Origin: Ichthyophis bannanicus
Lineage: Eukaryota; Chordata; Amphibia; Gymnophiona; Ichthyophiidae
Assembly: GCA_033557465.1 (NCBI GenBank)
Contig: CM066033.1
Coordinates: 1,306,619,519-1,306,683,518 of the forward strand
DNA length: 64,000 bases
Reading direction: 5' to 3'
Program-made: the position numbers and the translations under genes
Shown here: piece after piece, positions 1 through 11,514 of the stretch
Numbering within the stretch: position 1 is the stretch's first letter
How the letters are laid out: each line of letters starts with the position of its first letter
The notes under the pieces: model-generated
What the model was told of the DNA's origin: nothing
The model's database searches: none
Seen by the model: the letters and a program-made list of their open reading frames with translations, nothing else

Positions 1-1902
1 TTACGGAAAGAGTAGTGTCAGCTGGATGGAGAGTCAGGCTGACAGCACTGGCACAGATGGGGGAGGAGGAGACATGAAATGGTAGATGGACTAAGCTGGG
101 CGTTAACATCAGAACATGCTACTAGCTCCTGCACAAGGAGCACAGATTAACAATGCTTGAGCTGATATCAGGACCAAGGTGGCAGGCAGGAATGCCAACC
201 ATCCCCATTTTTGCACAGCATGGCAGTATGAGTATGTATGTGCATGTCTATCCATTGTTTTGTGACTTTCTCCACCTCACTGAACCTCACAGTGCCTAAG
301 CTGTTTTCAGCGTTAGTCTGGAAATGTGCATGATGAGGAGCAAAGTATTGTGGGTATGGCCTGAAACAGGGTGGACTGGCCAGGTTGGGTTTGCGTCGGA
401 GGTAAGGTCAATGGCTGAGATGCTGTAGTGCCCATGTGCCACAAGCATGGCCTGGGTGGCCACAGCATGTCCTGCTGAGAGGGCACTTTCATTCTGATCG
501 AGCAGTGACCATGGCACGGTTATGTATCCTTATAGTGCTATACAGTGTCTGATTCTAGTGATGTGGGTGTACTTCTTGTACTGGGGCCCAGTCACTGATC
601 TGCATGCTGGGTACACATGCAATATGCACTCACCAGCAGACTGTCTGCAGTTAGTACATGTATGGCTGGAAACCCTAGTGATGCACAGCAGGTGCAGTTT
701 ACTGTGGGTGGGTGAGGAGATAGTCTGGCCCTACTCCCTGTGGTACTGGTGGGCCTAGCAGGCCTCTAGTGACAACCCCCCCTGCAAGCCTAGATGCCCC
801 CACTGTAGGTGGCATCAGCTGTTTAACACTGGGTGCTATCATGCACTGTTCTAGGAGGGTCATTCTCTAACAGGGCAGGTCAGAGGGCCAGATGTGACTG
901 GTGCAGCAAGGTGACTAGCTGAGCACGCTGAAGACAATAGCTACCACACATTGTCAATGATGGGGATCTTCAACACAAGCAAGAGAGACCATCTCTAGCA
1001 CTGCAAGTCCTCGGGAGCAGGTGCTGGGCGGCTGTCCTCACCGTTAGGGTTACCGCTGAAACCGTGCAGTAGCACAGTTTGTAGCGGATATGTGATTGCA
1101 GTACACACTGTCAGTGCATCATACTGAGCTGTTGTGATATATCTGTCCATTCTCCATTTGGTGATCAGCTGCACTGCTGTTTTGTGTGTGCAGTGCATCA
1201 TGGGTACTGGAGGGGCAAACACAGCAGACAGTTTAGGCAGAGACTTGCAGGCTCTTCAACTCTAGACATTGCAGGCTCAAGCTGTGTGGTGGTGTAGTAT
1301 ACTAGTTAATGCAATGTCCCCATAGGCAGGGGACAGTGGTTTGATTCCTACTTGCTTTTTTTGTGACTGTGCTATTCAGATAATTTTCATGCCTGTAATT
1401 TTCATGCTCTCCTGCGCCTGATCTGCACGTCACCACTCTTACTTTGTCCTCCTGTCGCCTCTAACATCCTGCCGCTTCTGGCTTGCCTGGGGGACACGTC
1501 TTCCCCATCCTATGCCACACACTGACATTGCAGCACTTTACATTGGCACCACCCTGTGCATCGGTACAGCTGCTTCCCACATGCTCATCTGCTTTACTTG
1601 CTGCCACGTAGGGTGCCCACCGATATGGCAGGTCCATCAGCTCCCACCTGTCCATCCTTCCATCAGCTTTACATTGACTTTCCTTGGTGCTCTATCCAGT
1701 GTTAGGGTTACAGCCATGTTCATGCCTTAAGGTGCATGCCTGTTACCTTAACATGTGCTGTCCTGTTAATGTGCCTTAAATAGCACATTGCTCCCTTTAC
1801 ACCAGCATGCCCCCTACCCGTCTACTGCCTTTTTTGGATTCATGCTCCTAATCACTGCCGTTAATGCCCGTTACCTTACCACCCTTCAGTAAACATGCCC
1901 CC
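1..1902 (-). repeat. Family R dispersed repeat, reverse copy (partial)
   Basis: This stretch is the reverse complement of a multi-kb repeat seen again at 38306, 49148 and 57868; I call it family R because I do not recognise a published name. Its right end (about 1885-1902) is the reverse complement of the GGGGTATGTTTACTAAA terminus of the other copies. Blocks matching the 38-41 kb copy in inverted order include 180-230 (to 41095-41150), 1260-1400 (to about 39780-39900) and 1640-1800 (to 38380-38600). The copy runs off the left edge. Its short open frames are not shared with other copies, so I see no gene here. Confidence 0.75.
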
Positions 1903-2894
1903 AGGCCTTGGTCACAAACTCTGAACACAGACCCTCACCAAGTACAGAATAAGTGACCACAACTTAAAAATAAAAATATGTACATAAAAATTAAACTGCA
2001 ACCCCAAGAAGCCAGATTCTGCAGAGAAATAGAACGAGATGCATTTCCCTATACTATATGAAATATAAATAACAAAAATAAAATAATTTTTTTAAATCTT
2101 TGTTGTCTGCCCATTTTATTCTCTGATCATGCTGGTCCCAATCTGAGTTTTCTCTTTTTCTCTGTCTTCTCTTAGCTCTCTTTCTATGGTCTCTAGTCCA
2201 TCTACCATTTCATGTCTCCTCTTTTGATTTCTTCACTTCGTTCCTTCTTGGATACTGATCTTTTCCCTTCATCTTTCTTCCATTTATTTTTCTCTCTTTC
2301 TGTCCACTCAGACTTCACTGCTCTTTCTACTATCCGGTCCTCAATCCCTCTCTTTCTTGCTCCATCTACTTACCACTCTTCAACCCTCACCCCAGTCCTC
2401 CCATTCCCCACCTCTTTTTTCCTGGTCCATTATTCCTCATTCTCACTCACTCTCCCCCCCCCCCCCCAGGATATTCCATCTCTCTTTTTCTCCCTCTCTC
2501 TGTCCTCCCCCCGGGAAAAAATATTGTGCGACACCATCCCTGGCATCTTCTTTCTTTGTCCAAGTCAGCGCAGGAAGATCTCATAGCACCAGCACCAGCC
2601 CCAGCTTTATCTTTATAACTGTCCTCCCCTCTCCACCATGCCGGACTGATCGAGTCATCAGCCAGGAGCAAGCAGGTAAGCTCCTTCTTGCTCCCAGCCA
2701 AGGCACCCAATCAGAACGGTGCTACTTTAGCTGCAACTGACTCCCACACCACTATAAATGCAACAGTGCACTTAGGCGGACCCGTGCCTAAGGGCCCTTT
2801 GACATGGCCCTTAGGCGAGGAACTTTGGCGTTTCCCACTCCAGACGGACTATATTGTGAGTTTTCTTTTTTACCTATCCAATAGATAGATAATC
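1903..2894. other. Unassigned A/T-rich then pyrimidine-rich DNA
   Basis: About 1960-2095 is A/T-rich. From about 2095 to 2520 the plus strand is strongly biased to C and T, including a run of about 15 C near 2455. The two open frames across it are made of Ser, Pro, Leu and Phe, as expected from a CT-rich strand, and I do not call them genes. 2560-2894 holds nothing I recognise; a short GC-rich inverted motif with gcctaagg and ccttaggc lies at about 2790-2818. Confidence 0.5.
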
Positions 2895-3133
2895 ACCACT
2901 AATATAGCACCCGTAATAACTTATTGCTAGATGCATTAAAATACTCTGTACATCTCACATAGATACTAATGACAATGATTAATAATACAGCTCTCTCTAC
3001 TCATTTGTGTAATCTGCAACTTATTTTTCTTTTCCTGAACATTTTATCATTCATTGCTGTACTATTTCTGAATTCATCTCCTATTTTACACTTATCTCCT
3101 ATGCACAAAACATAGACACACACCAACACAAAC

Positions 3134-3568
3134 ATGAAACTCCTCATCACTATCAGTCTCCTACTTATGCTGGCAACAATAAGCAATGCACTCCAAACAC
3201 AATATCCAATTTATCAAATACCTATCATACCTCACCATTACAGAAACATTCAATCTTTTGCTTATTACACCTCACCTTCCACATCCCAAACACACCCTAA
3301 ACACAGACTTATTTATATTACACCCACACAGAACCACTCTAAAACCTTCATCAATCATACCACCCACCCTATGAAAATAACATCCCTGAACTGCAGATCC
3401 ATTAGGAGGAAAATTCCAGTAACCACAGATATTATCAACGATGACAAACCCAGTATTGCAGAAACTTGGCTATCTACTGCAGATACAGTCACTATTAACC
3501 AACTCACAGTCCCCAATTACAATTTATTTCACTGCCCAAGATCTGACAAACGGGGCGGGGCGTTCTAA
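3134..3568 (+). pseudogene. LINE I endonuclease, N-terminal part
   Basis: This 144-codon frame carries the start of an apurinic-like endonuclease: SLNCRSIRRK at about residues 83-92 (normally includes the first catalytic Asn), then ETWLS (catalytic Glu) and a SDKRGG block near the end. It ends at a stop just after RGG, and the domain resumes in another frame at about 3560. The first 19 residues form a hydrophobic leader that looks like a signal peptide, which is odd for a LINE ORF2. Endonuclease of this type nicks target DNA for target-primed reverse transcription. The copy is inactive. Confidence 0.7.
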
Positions 3569-4106
3569 TTTTAGCCAAAAAAAGACCTTAATTTCTCACT
3601 CCACTCAAGGAAAAATATTGAAACATACTAAAATCAGCCGATTTTATAGACCACCCTCTCCCAGTCAAGACAACCTTTCCTCTATTCTTGAAACTGGCTG
3701 CACCTCAACATTAAACAAACTCCACATCATCCTTGGCGACTTGAACATGCCATCCCTCCAACCTACACACATATCAAATTTCTTAAATGCTATGCAAGAC
3801 CTCGGGTTCCAACAAGCAGTCCAATCACCTACCCACAGAAAAGGAAACCCCTCAGACCTCATTTTTCTGCCTTTCCATATTTTACAAGACGAGCAATACT
3901 CCCCCCCTAAGGCGCTTCCCCTGCCATGGACTGATTATTTTCAATTGGACTTTACCATCCCAGCTATGCTCACACACCTGAAAACCAATGAATCATCTTG
4001 CTTCATAAACACATTCAAAACATTTAACAAGGAAACATTCTTCAAAGATACCATCCCATACATAAACACCAAAAGCTCAAATCTAGATGATATCATCACC
4101 AGCTAG
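3555..4106 (+). pseudogene. LINE I endonuclease, C-terminal part
   Basis: Continues the endonuclease in a different frame. FYRPPSPS is followed by IILGDLN (the GDxN motif containing catalytic residues) and, after a spacer typical of the family, SDLIFL. The canonical catalytic SDH is not obvious; the nearest block reads WTDYFQLDF and may be its decayed form. Downstream the frame closes and a short linker piece continues at 4277-4480 (KLYKDAINNRKK, then ELANYYINKL), which resembles the region between endonuclease and RT in CR1/L2 elements. Confidence 0.65.
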
Positions 4107-4722
4107 AACACTAATATTTTGAAAGCAGTGCAATCCAATAAAACACAATTTAAGATGAGACAAAAGGAAACCAAAAACTAGTACACCATAAAGTTAAGAA
4201 AAAACAAAAACTAAGAAAACTTGAGCACAAATGGCGAGTCACAAGAAGTGACACTGATAACCAATCATACACGGCTATGCTTAAATTATACAAGGATGCC
4301 ATAAATAACAGAAAAAAGAGCATCACTAACCTACTACTCAGTGCCTTCAATAAACCAAGAGAGTTATTCTTCATTGTTAAATATATCACAAAAACACCCA
4401 ACCCTGAGACAGACAACATCCCCATAGAACCACAAGAACTAGCCAACTATTACATAAATAAGCTCACCCCACTGCATTAATCCCCAGTGCTCAAATCCTA
4501 ACAAAATTATACTCAACAATCAAGCCACCTGGACTTCTTTCTTCCATAATGACATGTTTATGTTTGTAATTAAATTTTTAAGTTGTTTAAACACTACCAC
4601 CTCCCTATCAGATCCCTGTCCAGTCAGCTGGCTAAAAATCACTAAAGACACTTTTTCTCCTATCATCCTAGAGATAGTTAACCGATCCTTAGACACCGGA
4701 CATATACCTTCTCCACTAAAAC

Positions 4723-5620
4723 ATGCATGCATGCATAAGACCGATTCTCAAACCTAATGCAATAGACAAATCCCTCCCAAACTCATACCGATCTATTTCC
4801 AGTCTGCCCTTGTTAGCAAAAGTCATTGAAAAAACTGTACAAATACAACTGCAAGACTTTATCGACTTAAACGCCCCGCTCGATGAAGAGCAACACGGCT
4901 TTAGGCCACACCACAGTGTCAAGACGCTCATGTTTTCTCTCATGCACAATCTCCTCTGTGGTTTAACTAACAATAAACAAGGATACATGTTTGTGCTTCT
5001 CGATATCGCTACTGCTTTTGATAGCATTAACCATAAAATACTAATTTCCAGATTGCAACAAATTGGTCTCCAAGGACTGGTATTACAATGATTTAAATCA
5101 TACCTTGCAGATCGGACCCAACAAGTAAAGATAGGCACTAATTCTTCCTCTATCTTCATACAGTCTCAGGGTGTCCCGCAACGCTCCACACTCTCTGCCC
5201 TACTATTTAACCTTTACATGCAACCCGTATGTGACATCTTCAGAAAACACAAAGTATTCTGTTGTCTCTATGCAGATGATATTATGTTTTACCACCCCAT
5301 TGACACATCTGACCCTTTCTGCTACCAAATACAGGCACGCCACTCAGATATAACTAACTGGCTCCTTGCTGACAACTTAAAAATGAATGTCAATAAAACG
5401 GAAGTGCTTTACCTTACGTATAGGGGGGGGGGGTGGAGTTGTTTTAGCAGTCCCCCTACTCCACCTCCCTACACGTAACCAGAACTTCAACTCCCCTGCT
5501 AAAATCCACATAAACAATACTGAGCTGGAAGTAAAACAGGAAGTCAGATTATTAGGAATTATCCTTGATCAATCCTTAACTATGATCTCACACATAAAAT
5601 CCATCTCCAATATCATTTAG
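4723..5620 (+). pseudogene. LINE I reverse transcriptase (interrupted)
   Basis: RT blocks appear in order: SYRSISSLPLLAKVIEK, HGFRPHHSVKTL, LLDIATAFDSINH (first catalytic Asp), then a stop at about 5092, a decayed QGVPQRSTLS-like block, CCLYADDIMFY (YADD box intact) and LLGIILDQSLTM. The last block is in another frame, shifted next to a run of 10 G at about 5410 with a short C-rich inverted segment around 5450. The order and spacing match CR1/L2 RTs. A premature stop and two frame shifts make it non-functional. Confidence 0.75.
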
Positions 5621-5742
5621 TTTAAATTAAAAATGATTCAGCATCTCAGACCACTCCTGGAAAGCCATGATTTCCGCACAGTTCTGCAAACCCTTATAAC
5701 TCCACATTTTGATTATTGTAATAGTATCCTTCAAGGTCTACC

Positions 5743-6055
5743 CAAAAAAAACCCACCCAGAGGTGTTGCATTATTGTTCGGGTGGAGACCGTTGTCTGTC
5801 TGTTCATAGGTTTCTGTAAAGAGCAGGGTTTTAAGGGCCTTGTGGAAGTCTATCATGTCATTTAATGCCCTCAGGCTTGTTGGGAGGGAGTTCCAAAGTG
5901 TGGACGCCAGTAGTGAAGGAACTCGTCTTGATGTTGTTTGTTTAGTCTTGTGATATCCTGCAGGTGTGCCGATCATGTTGTCATTATTGGTCTTTCTTGG
6001 TCTATTGCTGATATCCCTTGTTATGATGTCTTGGAGTGTGTCTGCCGAGAGATGG
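5743..6055 (-). mobile_element. Reversed L2-like LINE 3'-coding fragment
   Basis: Read on the minus strand, this gives the C-terminal end of an L2-like LINE: RRVPSLLASTLWNSLPTSLR followed by FHKALKTLLF, the signature that closes many CR1/L2 ORFs. It lies between the break in LINE I and the start of the CR1 element, so it is either a separate insertion or DNA inverted together with one. No complete 3' tail is visible. Confidence 0.65.
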
Positions 6056-6089
6056 TGAATGAAACTTCAAAAACACTGACTTCAATAAA

Positions 6090-7007
6090 ATGGCCGAGTA
6101 CCTAAAGGAGGAGCTGATAGGGTGGAAGGAGATAAGGGAAGTGGAATTGCAATGGGCTAAACTAAAGGCAATAAAAGGGGCAACAGATAAATATGTAAGA
6201 AAAGTAAACAAAAACAAGAGGAGAAGAAAACCTGTTTGGTTTTCCAAAGAAGTGGCTGCTCAAATAAAGGCAAAAAAACACAGCTTTCGCAAAATTCAAA
6301 AGCTCACAGAGGAACACAGAAATGAATACAGGATCAAACTCAAAGAGACAAAAAGAGAAATAAGGATAGCAAAATCAAAGGCCGAGGAAAAGATGGCTAA
6401 AGATGTTAAGTGTGGCGACAAAACTTTCTTCAGGTTTATTCGAGAAAGGAAGAAAATCAGAGGTGGAATTGCAGGACTCAGAAGTGCTGCGAACGGACTC
6501 GTGGAAAGTGACATTGAAAAAGCGAAATTGCTAAACGAATACTTCTGCTCTGGTTTTACTAAAGAAAGTCCTGGAGAAGGACCACCTGTGACTCTAAAAT
6601 ATAAAAATGGGAATGAAGTAGATACCACACCATTCACAGAAGATGATGTGTTAGAACAACTTGCAAAACTGAAAGTGGACAAGGCCATGGGACCGGATGG
6701 GATACATCCCAGGATACTGAAAGAGTTCAGAGAGGTTTTTGCAGAGCCGTTAAAGGATGTTTTCAACAGATCCTTGGAAACAGGAGAGGTTCCTCAGGAC
6801 TGGAGAATGGCTGATGTCGTACCTCTACACAAAAGTGGTGACAGGGAAGAAGTGTCAAACTACAGGCCTGAGAGCCTTACCTCAGTGGCGGGAAAAGTAA
6901 TTGAGGCACTCCTGAAAGAGCGAATAGTGAACTTTCTGAAAACCAACAGGTTGCAAGACCCGAGGCAACATGGTTTTACGAAGGACGATCTTGCCAAACA
7001 AATCTGA
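6090..7007 (+). pseudogene. CR1 RT, N-terminal half
   Basis: 305 codons. The basic linker (KNKRRRKPVWFSKEVAAQIK at about residues 40-60) is followed by KLLNEYFCSGFT, then the RT entry blocks KAMGPDGIHPRILKE and VPLHKSGDREEVSNYRPESL, and AGKVIEALLKERI. It closes at about 7007 just after the PRQHGFTK block, where CR1 elements read QHGF-RKGRSCLTNL. A one-base slip there moves the rest to the next frame at 7012 onward. Role: polymerase for target-primed reverse transcription. Confidence 0.8.
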
Positions 7008-7741
7008 TTGAGTTCTTTGACTGGGTGAGCAGGGAACTAGATCAGGGACATGCGATGGATGTCATCTACTTGGATTTCAGCAAAGCCTTTGATACTGTTC
7101 CTCATAGGAGGCTTATCAATAAACTCAGTAGCTCGGGGACAGATCCCAAGATGGTAAATTGGATCAGAATTTGGTTGACTTACAGACGACAGAAGGTGAT
7201 GGTAAATGGAGCTCACTCGGATGAAGGGAAGGTGATTAGCGGGGTGCCCCAGGGGTCGGTCCTGGGCCCGGCACTGATCAATGTATTTGTGAATGATATT
7301 GCTGAAGGACTGAATGGAAAAGTCTGTCTTTTTGCAGATGACACAAAAATTTGCAACAGAGTGAACTCCCCCGAGGGAGTGGTTAGCATGAGGAAAGATC
7401 TACAAAAACTGGAAGAATGGTCTAATGCTTGGCAATTAAGATTCAATGCAAAGAAGTGCAGAGTCATGCACTTGGGTAGCAGAAATCCAAGGGAAATGTA
7501 CGTGATAGGGGGCAAGAGGTTGGTGTGCACGGATCAGGAGAAAGACCTTGGTGTGATTATTTCTGAAGATCTCAAGGTGGCAAAACAGTGTGACAAGGCA
7601 GTGGCAAAAGCCAGGAGGATGTTGGGCTGCATACAAAGAGGAATTACCAGCAGAAAGGAAGAGGTACTAATGCCACTGTACAAGTCACTGGTGAGGCCTC
7701 ACTTGTTCAGTTTTGGAGACCATATCTTGCAAAGGATGTAA
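7008..7741 (+). pseudogene. CR1 RT, catalytic half
   Basis: Carries the RT core: MDVIYLDFSKAFDTVPHRRL (first catalytic Asp), ISGVPQGSVLGPALINVF, VCLFADDTKI (FADD box intact), WSNAWQLRFNAKKCRVMHLG, EKDLGVIISEDLKVAKQCDK. The frame closes at 7741 in the block that reads LEYC-QFW in relatives, and the terminal blocks follow with a frame change. All visible catalytic residues of RT motifs A and C are present, but the ORF is split, so this copy cannot make one protein. Confidence 0.82.
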
Positions 7742-8145
7742 AAAGACTGGAAACTGTTCAGAGGAAGGCGACCAAAATGATTTAGAGCCTGTGTCAGAAG
7801 CCTTATGAGAAGAGACTTGAAGACCTAAACATGTACACTTTGGAGGAGAGGAGGGGCAGGGGAGATATGATTCAGACCTTTAAATACTTAAAGAGAAATA
7901 AAGAACAAACAAACCTCTTCCAAAGATGGGGAAGCTGTAAAACTAGAGGGCATAACATGAACCTGCAAGGTGGTAAATTAAAAGGCAATGTCAGGAAATA
8001 CTTTTTCACTGAAAGGGTGGTGAATGCCCTCCCGATGGAAGTGGTGGGGGGCAAATATGGTGACGGAATTCAAAATGGCATGGGACAGACACAGTGGATC
8101 ACTTTACAGCAACAGAATAAAATAAAAATAAACTTTACTAACTAA
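7742..8145 (+). pseudogene. CR1 ORF C-terminal domain
   Basis: Continues the ORF with KRLETVQRKATKMI-like coding (7742-7790, one stop) and then MYTLEERRGRGDMIQTFKYL, TRGHNMNLQGGK and KYFFTERVVNA. These blocks recur in the CR1 copies at 18024-18470 and, reversed, at 46283-46474. The WNALP element is decayed by a deletion. Thumb and C-terminal region of the LINE protein; no independent function is assigned. Confidence 0.75.
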
Positions 8146-8318
8146 TTGCTCAACATACAGGGGTATCCTATACGGAGTGGTGGGTTCATCCCTAAATAAA
8201 GACATGGGGAGGGGTGGCCTGCACGGAGCGGCAGGTGCACCTACTCTTGCCATCTTACTGGTCAGACTTGGTGGACCATACTGGTCTTTATCTACCGTCA
8301 TTTACTATGTTACTATGT

Positions 8319-8632
8319 AACTGTCAGAAACAACCTAACCCAGAACCTACCCAACATATCCATCACAATCCATCATAACACTTCAAATCTCCTAAGAACT
8401 ATTCAATTGCCAAGATGCAAATTGCTCAGATGACACTACTTATCTCACCATCACTTAATTGTAAATAAGTTACGAAGTTGATACATTGTTTAGTTACTTT
8501 ATTACTCAACACGTTATTTTTACATAAGTTCATGAATGTTATAATGTAACTTGGTTGTGTGTCATTGCAAACCGCCACTGATCTATGGAAGTGGTGGTAT
8601 ATAAAAGCTTATAAATAAATATTTTTTTCTGA
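8319..8632 (+). mobile_element. LINE I 3' tail, resumed after CR1 insertion
   Basis: The tail of LINE I reappears after the CR1 insertion. 8330-8560 is A/T-rich 3' UTR; 8568-8632 has the family end with aaccgccactgatctatgg and ggtggtatataaaag, followed by ataaataaat. The same arrangement (aaccgcatttgatcttt, gcggtatagaaatg, then taaataaataaa) closes the LINE at 13320-13376, which ties this piece to LINE I. Confidence 0.7.
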
Positions 8633-8819
8633 GTCAGCACACAGCAGTGCTGCCTGTAGTATTCACTTCTGGTGAATGGCCCTGTGCACTGGAAATGAAT
8701 GCTAGGGGCAGCACTGGCTGCTGTTCTGACTCAGAGAAAGAAAGATTAATCTGGGGATGGTGCTGCACAATGCTGGAGCTGATATGCACAGTGAGTTGTT
8801 CCAGCTCCTGGGCCCACCA

Positions 8820-10140
8820 TCTGAGTCCTCACTTAATCTCCCCATACCCAGCCAATCTTAGATTCTGTCTTCTTTTTTTCTCCCACTCATTTTTAAAGTC
8901 TCCACTTAAGTCCCAGTCCCTGCTCTCCCCCATCTCCCTATCCCAAGTATTGCCTTCTACATCCCTTCCGTGCACCAAGCCAGTTACTTCCTTCTGCAGT
9001 ATTCATTAACTCTCCCTTTCCTCCTTCTTACCCCAGCATTCATTCTTATGCCCCTCCCTCTCAACTATTTCCTCTGTATGTCCTGTTTTCTTCCCTTCCA
9101 CACAAAATATCTGTCCTCCTCCATCCTCATTCCCCCAGCTTCTTTTTTTCTCCCTACAACTCCAACCCCATCGCCTTACATCTTCCCCAAGCATCAGCTC
9201 CCTTCTAGTTCCAGCCCCTCTCAACATCATCTCCCTTCCAGTCCCAGTCCTTCCACCCCCCAGCATTAGCCCATTTCCAGTCCTAGCCCCCCAGTATCAG
9301 TCCTCCTCTAGTCCCAGTCCCTCCATCCCCCTTCCAATTCCTGTCCGCCCACCCCTCAGTGTCAGCCTATTCCCAGTCTTAGCTGCCCCCAGTATCAGTC
9401 TCCCTCCAGTCTCAGTCCCTCCCAGCATCATCTCCCTTCCAGTCCCAGTCCGTCATCCCCAATTTATTTATTTATTTAATTTTTGAAACTTTTATATACC
9501 GCCAATTCCCAAGATCATTGGTGGTTTACATCGAACAATGCCAAAATACATAGAACAATATCTAATCAATACATAGAACATAAAACAATAAGCAACTATT
9601 TACAGATACAATATGGTATTTAGAGCTATTTACAACTTGGAACATTTTTACATATATACAATCAGTCCATTTCCAGTCCCAAGAATCAGTCCATTTCCAG
9701 TCCTAGCCCCCCCCCCCCCCAGTATCAGTCCCCTTACAGTCCCAGTCCCTCCCAGCATCATCTTGCTTCCAATCTCAGGCTTCCCATCCCTCAGCATAAG
9801 TCCATTTCCAGTCCTAGCCCCCTCCCCCAGTATAGGTCTCCCTCCAGGCCCAGTCCCTCCCAGCATCAGTTCCCTTCCAGTCCCTCCATTCTCTAGCATC
9901 AGACCATTTCCAGTCCTAGCCCCCCAGTATCAGTCTTCTTCCAGTTCCAGTCCCTCCCAGCATCAGTTCCCTTCCAGTCCCTCCATCCCCTAACATCAAC
10001 CCTTTTCCAGTCCTGGCTCCCCAATATCAGCCCCTCTCCAGTCCCAGCCCCTCCCAACATTATCTCCCTTTCAATAGCAGTCTCCCATCCTCCAACATTA
10101 GTCCATGTCCTGTTCTAGCCCCCAGTCCTCAGTGCCAGTG
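8820..10140 (-). repeat. C-rich minisatellite block resembling inverted hAT interior
   Basis: The plus strand is full of variants of cagtcccagtccctcc, cagcatcagctcccttcc and tccagtcctagcccc. These are the reverse complement of units at 14870-15420 (ctaggactggaaatgggctgatg and ggaactagaagggagctgatg). A single-copy anchor, cccacacaaaatat near 9100, also has its complement at about 15445. I infer a second, inverted and degraded copy of the interior of the hAT element at 14070-16218. Open frames here only reflect C-rich repeats. Confidence 0.6.
9464..9655 (-). mobile_element. Reversed L2-like LINE 3' end
   Basis: The plus strand reads aatttatttatttatttaat, then tatataccgccaattcccaa and gtggtttacatcgaac. 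This is the reverse complement of an L2-like LINE tail (gtttacat..cgg.ggtatataaa..aataaataaa) like those at 8570 and 13320. It interrupts the minisatellite block on both sides, so it inserted into it. Confidence 0.7.
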
Positions 10141-10202
10141 GCTCCCACACACACACACATAGCCTCACACCACGAGGGGCCCCTCATGGCTTCAGAGGGA
10201 GA

Positions 10203-10326
10203 AGCGTTTTCCTTTAAATCTGTGGCTGTGCTAAGTAGCAGCCACTGGTGCAGCTGAGTTCCTGGAGGGTAAATGGGGCACTTCCGCTACTTAGCACAGC
10301 TGCTGGATTAAAGGAAAATGCTCATT
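10203..10326. repeat. Imperfect inverted repeat
   Basis: agcgttttcctttaaatctg with ggctgtgctaagtag (10210-10245) pairs with ctacttagcacagctgctgg and attaaaggaaaatgctc (10290-10325). The arms are about 36 bp around a 45-bp loop. It sits at the right edge of the C-rich block and may be the remnant of the hairpin found in the hAT element at 14150-14545, though the sequence itself differs. Confidence 0.55.
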
Positions 10327-11514
10327 CCACAGCTGTGCAGAGGTAAGCTGGGGCACCTGGCTTTGGGCCTTACCGGCTCCCTCTGAAACTGGTCAGGCAC
10401 ACGCGGGGCTCCTCATGCCCGCACATGCCTAGGGCTGGCCCTTCTTGGTGTGGTGGGGCATCTAGCGATGGTGCCCCCTGCCCCTGAGGACAATTCCCCC
10501 CCTGCTGTGCTTACCCTGCTTATCGGATAGCACAGGCCCTGTTTGTATGTATATGTGTGCCCGCTCTCCCTACAGGCAAAAGAAGGTGCTGATGGCACTT
10601 TGCGTTTGTGGGGCTGTCAGGATCTATTGTTTTGCTTTGACTGCTGCTACGTTTTGCCACCCTAAGCATCCACCTAGTCTTGCCTAATGGTTCGCTGGCC
10701 TTGGCTGCAGCTCTCTATCGCTGGCTTTCCTCTGCTGTCTACCAAGGCTCTCTTTTTGAAAGCCCCACAACCCATTAGTTGCATTGCGCCCTTACCTTGA
10801 AACACCTCCCATCAGAACTTTCTACATTTGTAACATCCCATTCGGATTGTGGCGATGTACTTTACTGTGACCTGAATCAATTAACTATGAAAAGACTGGA
10901 AACCATTCCAAACCTTGCTGTTAACTGTTTGTGTTTTGCTCTAGATTTGATTGGATTTCATCCCAGCATTGGCTTCCAGTGGTGTCCTGCTGACACATTA
11001 AGGGTATGTTAACTCAAGTGAATGAGGCTTTTGCAGCTAATGCTAAATGACAGGTAGCACTATGTGTTATCTGCAGGGGGCATGGACAGCAGATAGCACC
11101 ACAAAGTTGCAGGGATCGTGGAGTAGCAGGACCACCAATGCAGCTAACACCACCCATTGAGGCGGCATTAGCTTCACCCGTGATGTCTGCCAAAAGGGCG
11201 CACGTTAGTGGCACCTCCTCTCTCTGCCCACTCTCCACCCAGGCACAGAGCTATCACGCGATCTGCAGATACCGCAGGAAATCCCTGTACTATCTGCATT
11301 TGGCCTCCGGTAGCAGCTACCGCAGCGTGCTTTCCCCGCATTATTACTGCATTAAAAGCTAATACCTCTAAGATTGTGCTCCTGGAACTGGGGGCTTTTC
11401 TCTCTGGCATCTCTAGGTGAAAGAATTTTGCCCAACTGTTTACATTTAGATTAGCTTAATGTTTAATGTGTTTCATTTTATATCCTTGCCATTTTTATAT
11501 TTATGAGCTAGATC
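10327..11514. other. Unassigned intergenic DNA, possible MITE remnant
   Basis: No gene or named element recognised. 10990-11370 has the look of a degraded MITE: words such as ttaatgcagtaataatgcgg (reverse strand) and repeated gcagataccgc and gcagatagcac suggest internal inverted repeats, but I cannot define ends or target duplications. Confidence 0.35.

Larger units (their letters stand above)
2895..5742 (+). mobile_element. L2-like LINE I, 5' part (broken non-LTR retrotransposon)
   Basis: A non-LTR retrotransposon of the CR1/L2 group on the plus strand. Endonuclease motifs come first and reverse-transcriptase motifs follow. The coding is split by at least three frame changes and several stops. 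It stops abruptly near 5742 in the post-RT region and its 3' tail resumes at about 8319-8628, so the intervening DNA is a later insertion. The 5' boundary is uncertain and was placed where the CT-rich tract ends. A second copy of a related family lies at 12040-13376. Confidence 0.75.
6056..8318 (+). mobile_element. CR1-clade LINE, 5'-truncated
   Basis: A plus-strand CR1 LINE lacking its endonuclease half. It opens inside the linker before the RT (AEYLKEELIGWKEIREVELQ, shared with the reverse copy at 48140-48220) and ends with the family's 3' end: an ACTGGTCTTTATC block and then a short repeat of tactatgt. It sits inside LINE I, whose tail resumes right after it. Coding is held in two long frames with one frame shift, so it is younger than most LINEs here. 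Confidence 0.85.

Noticed and set aside
2212..2740. Two overlapping open frames of about 125 codons
   Set aside because: They are Ser/Pro/Leu/Phe-rich translations of a CT-rich strand, overlap each other in different frames and show no domain.
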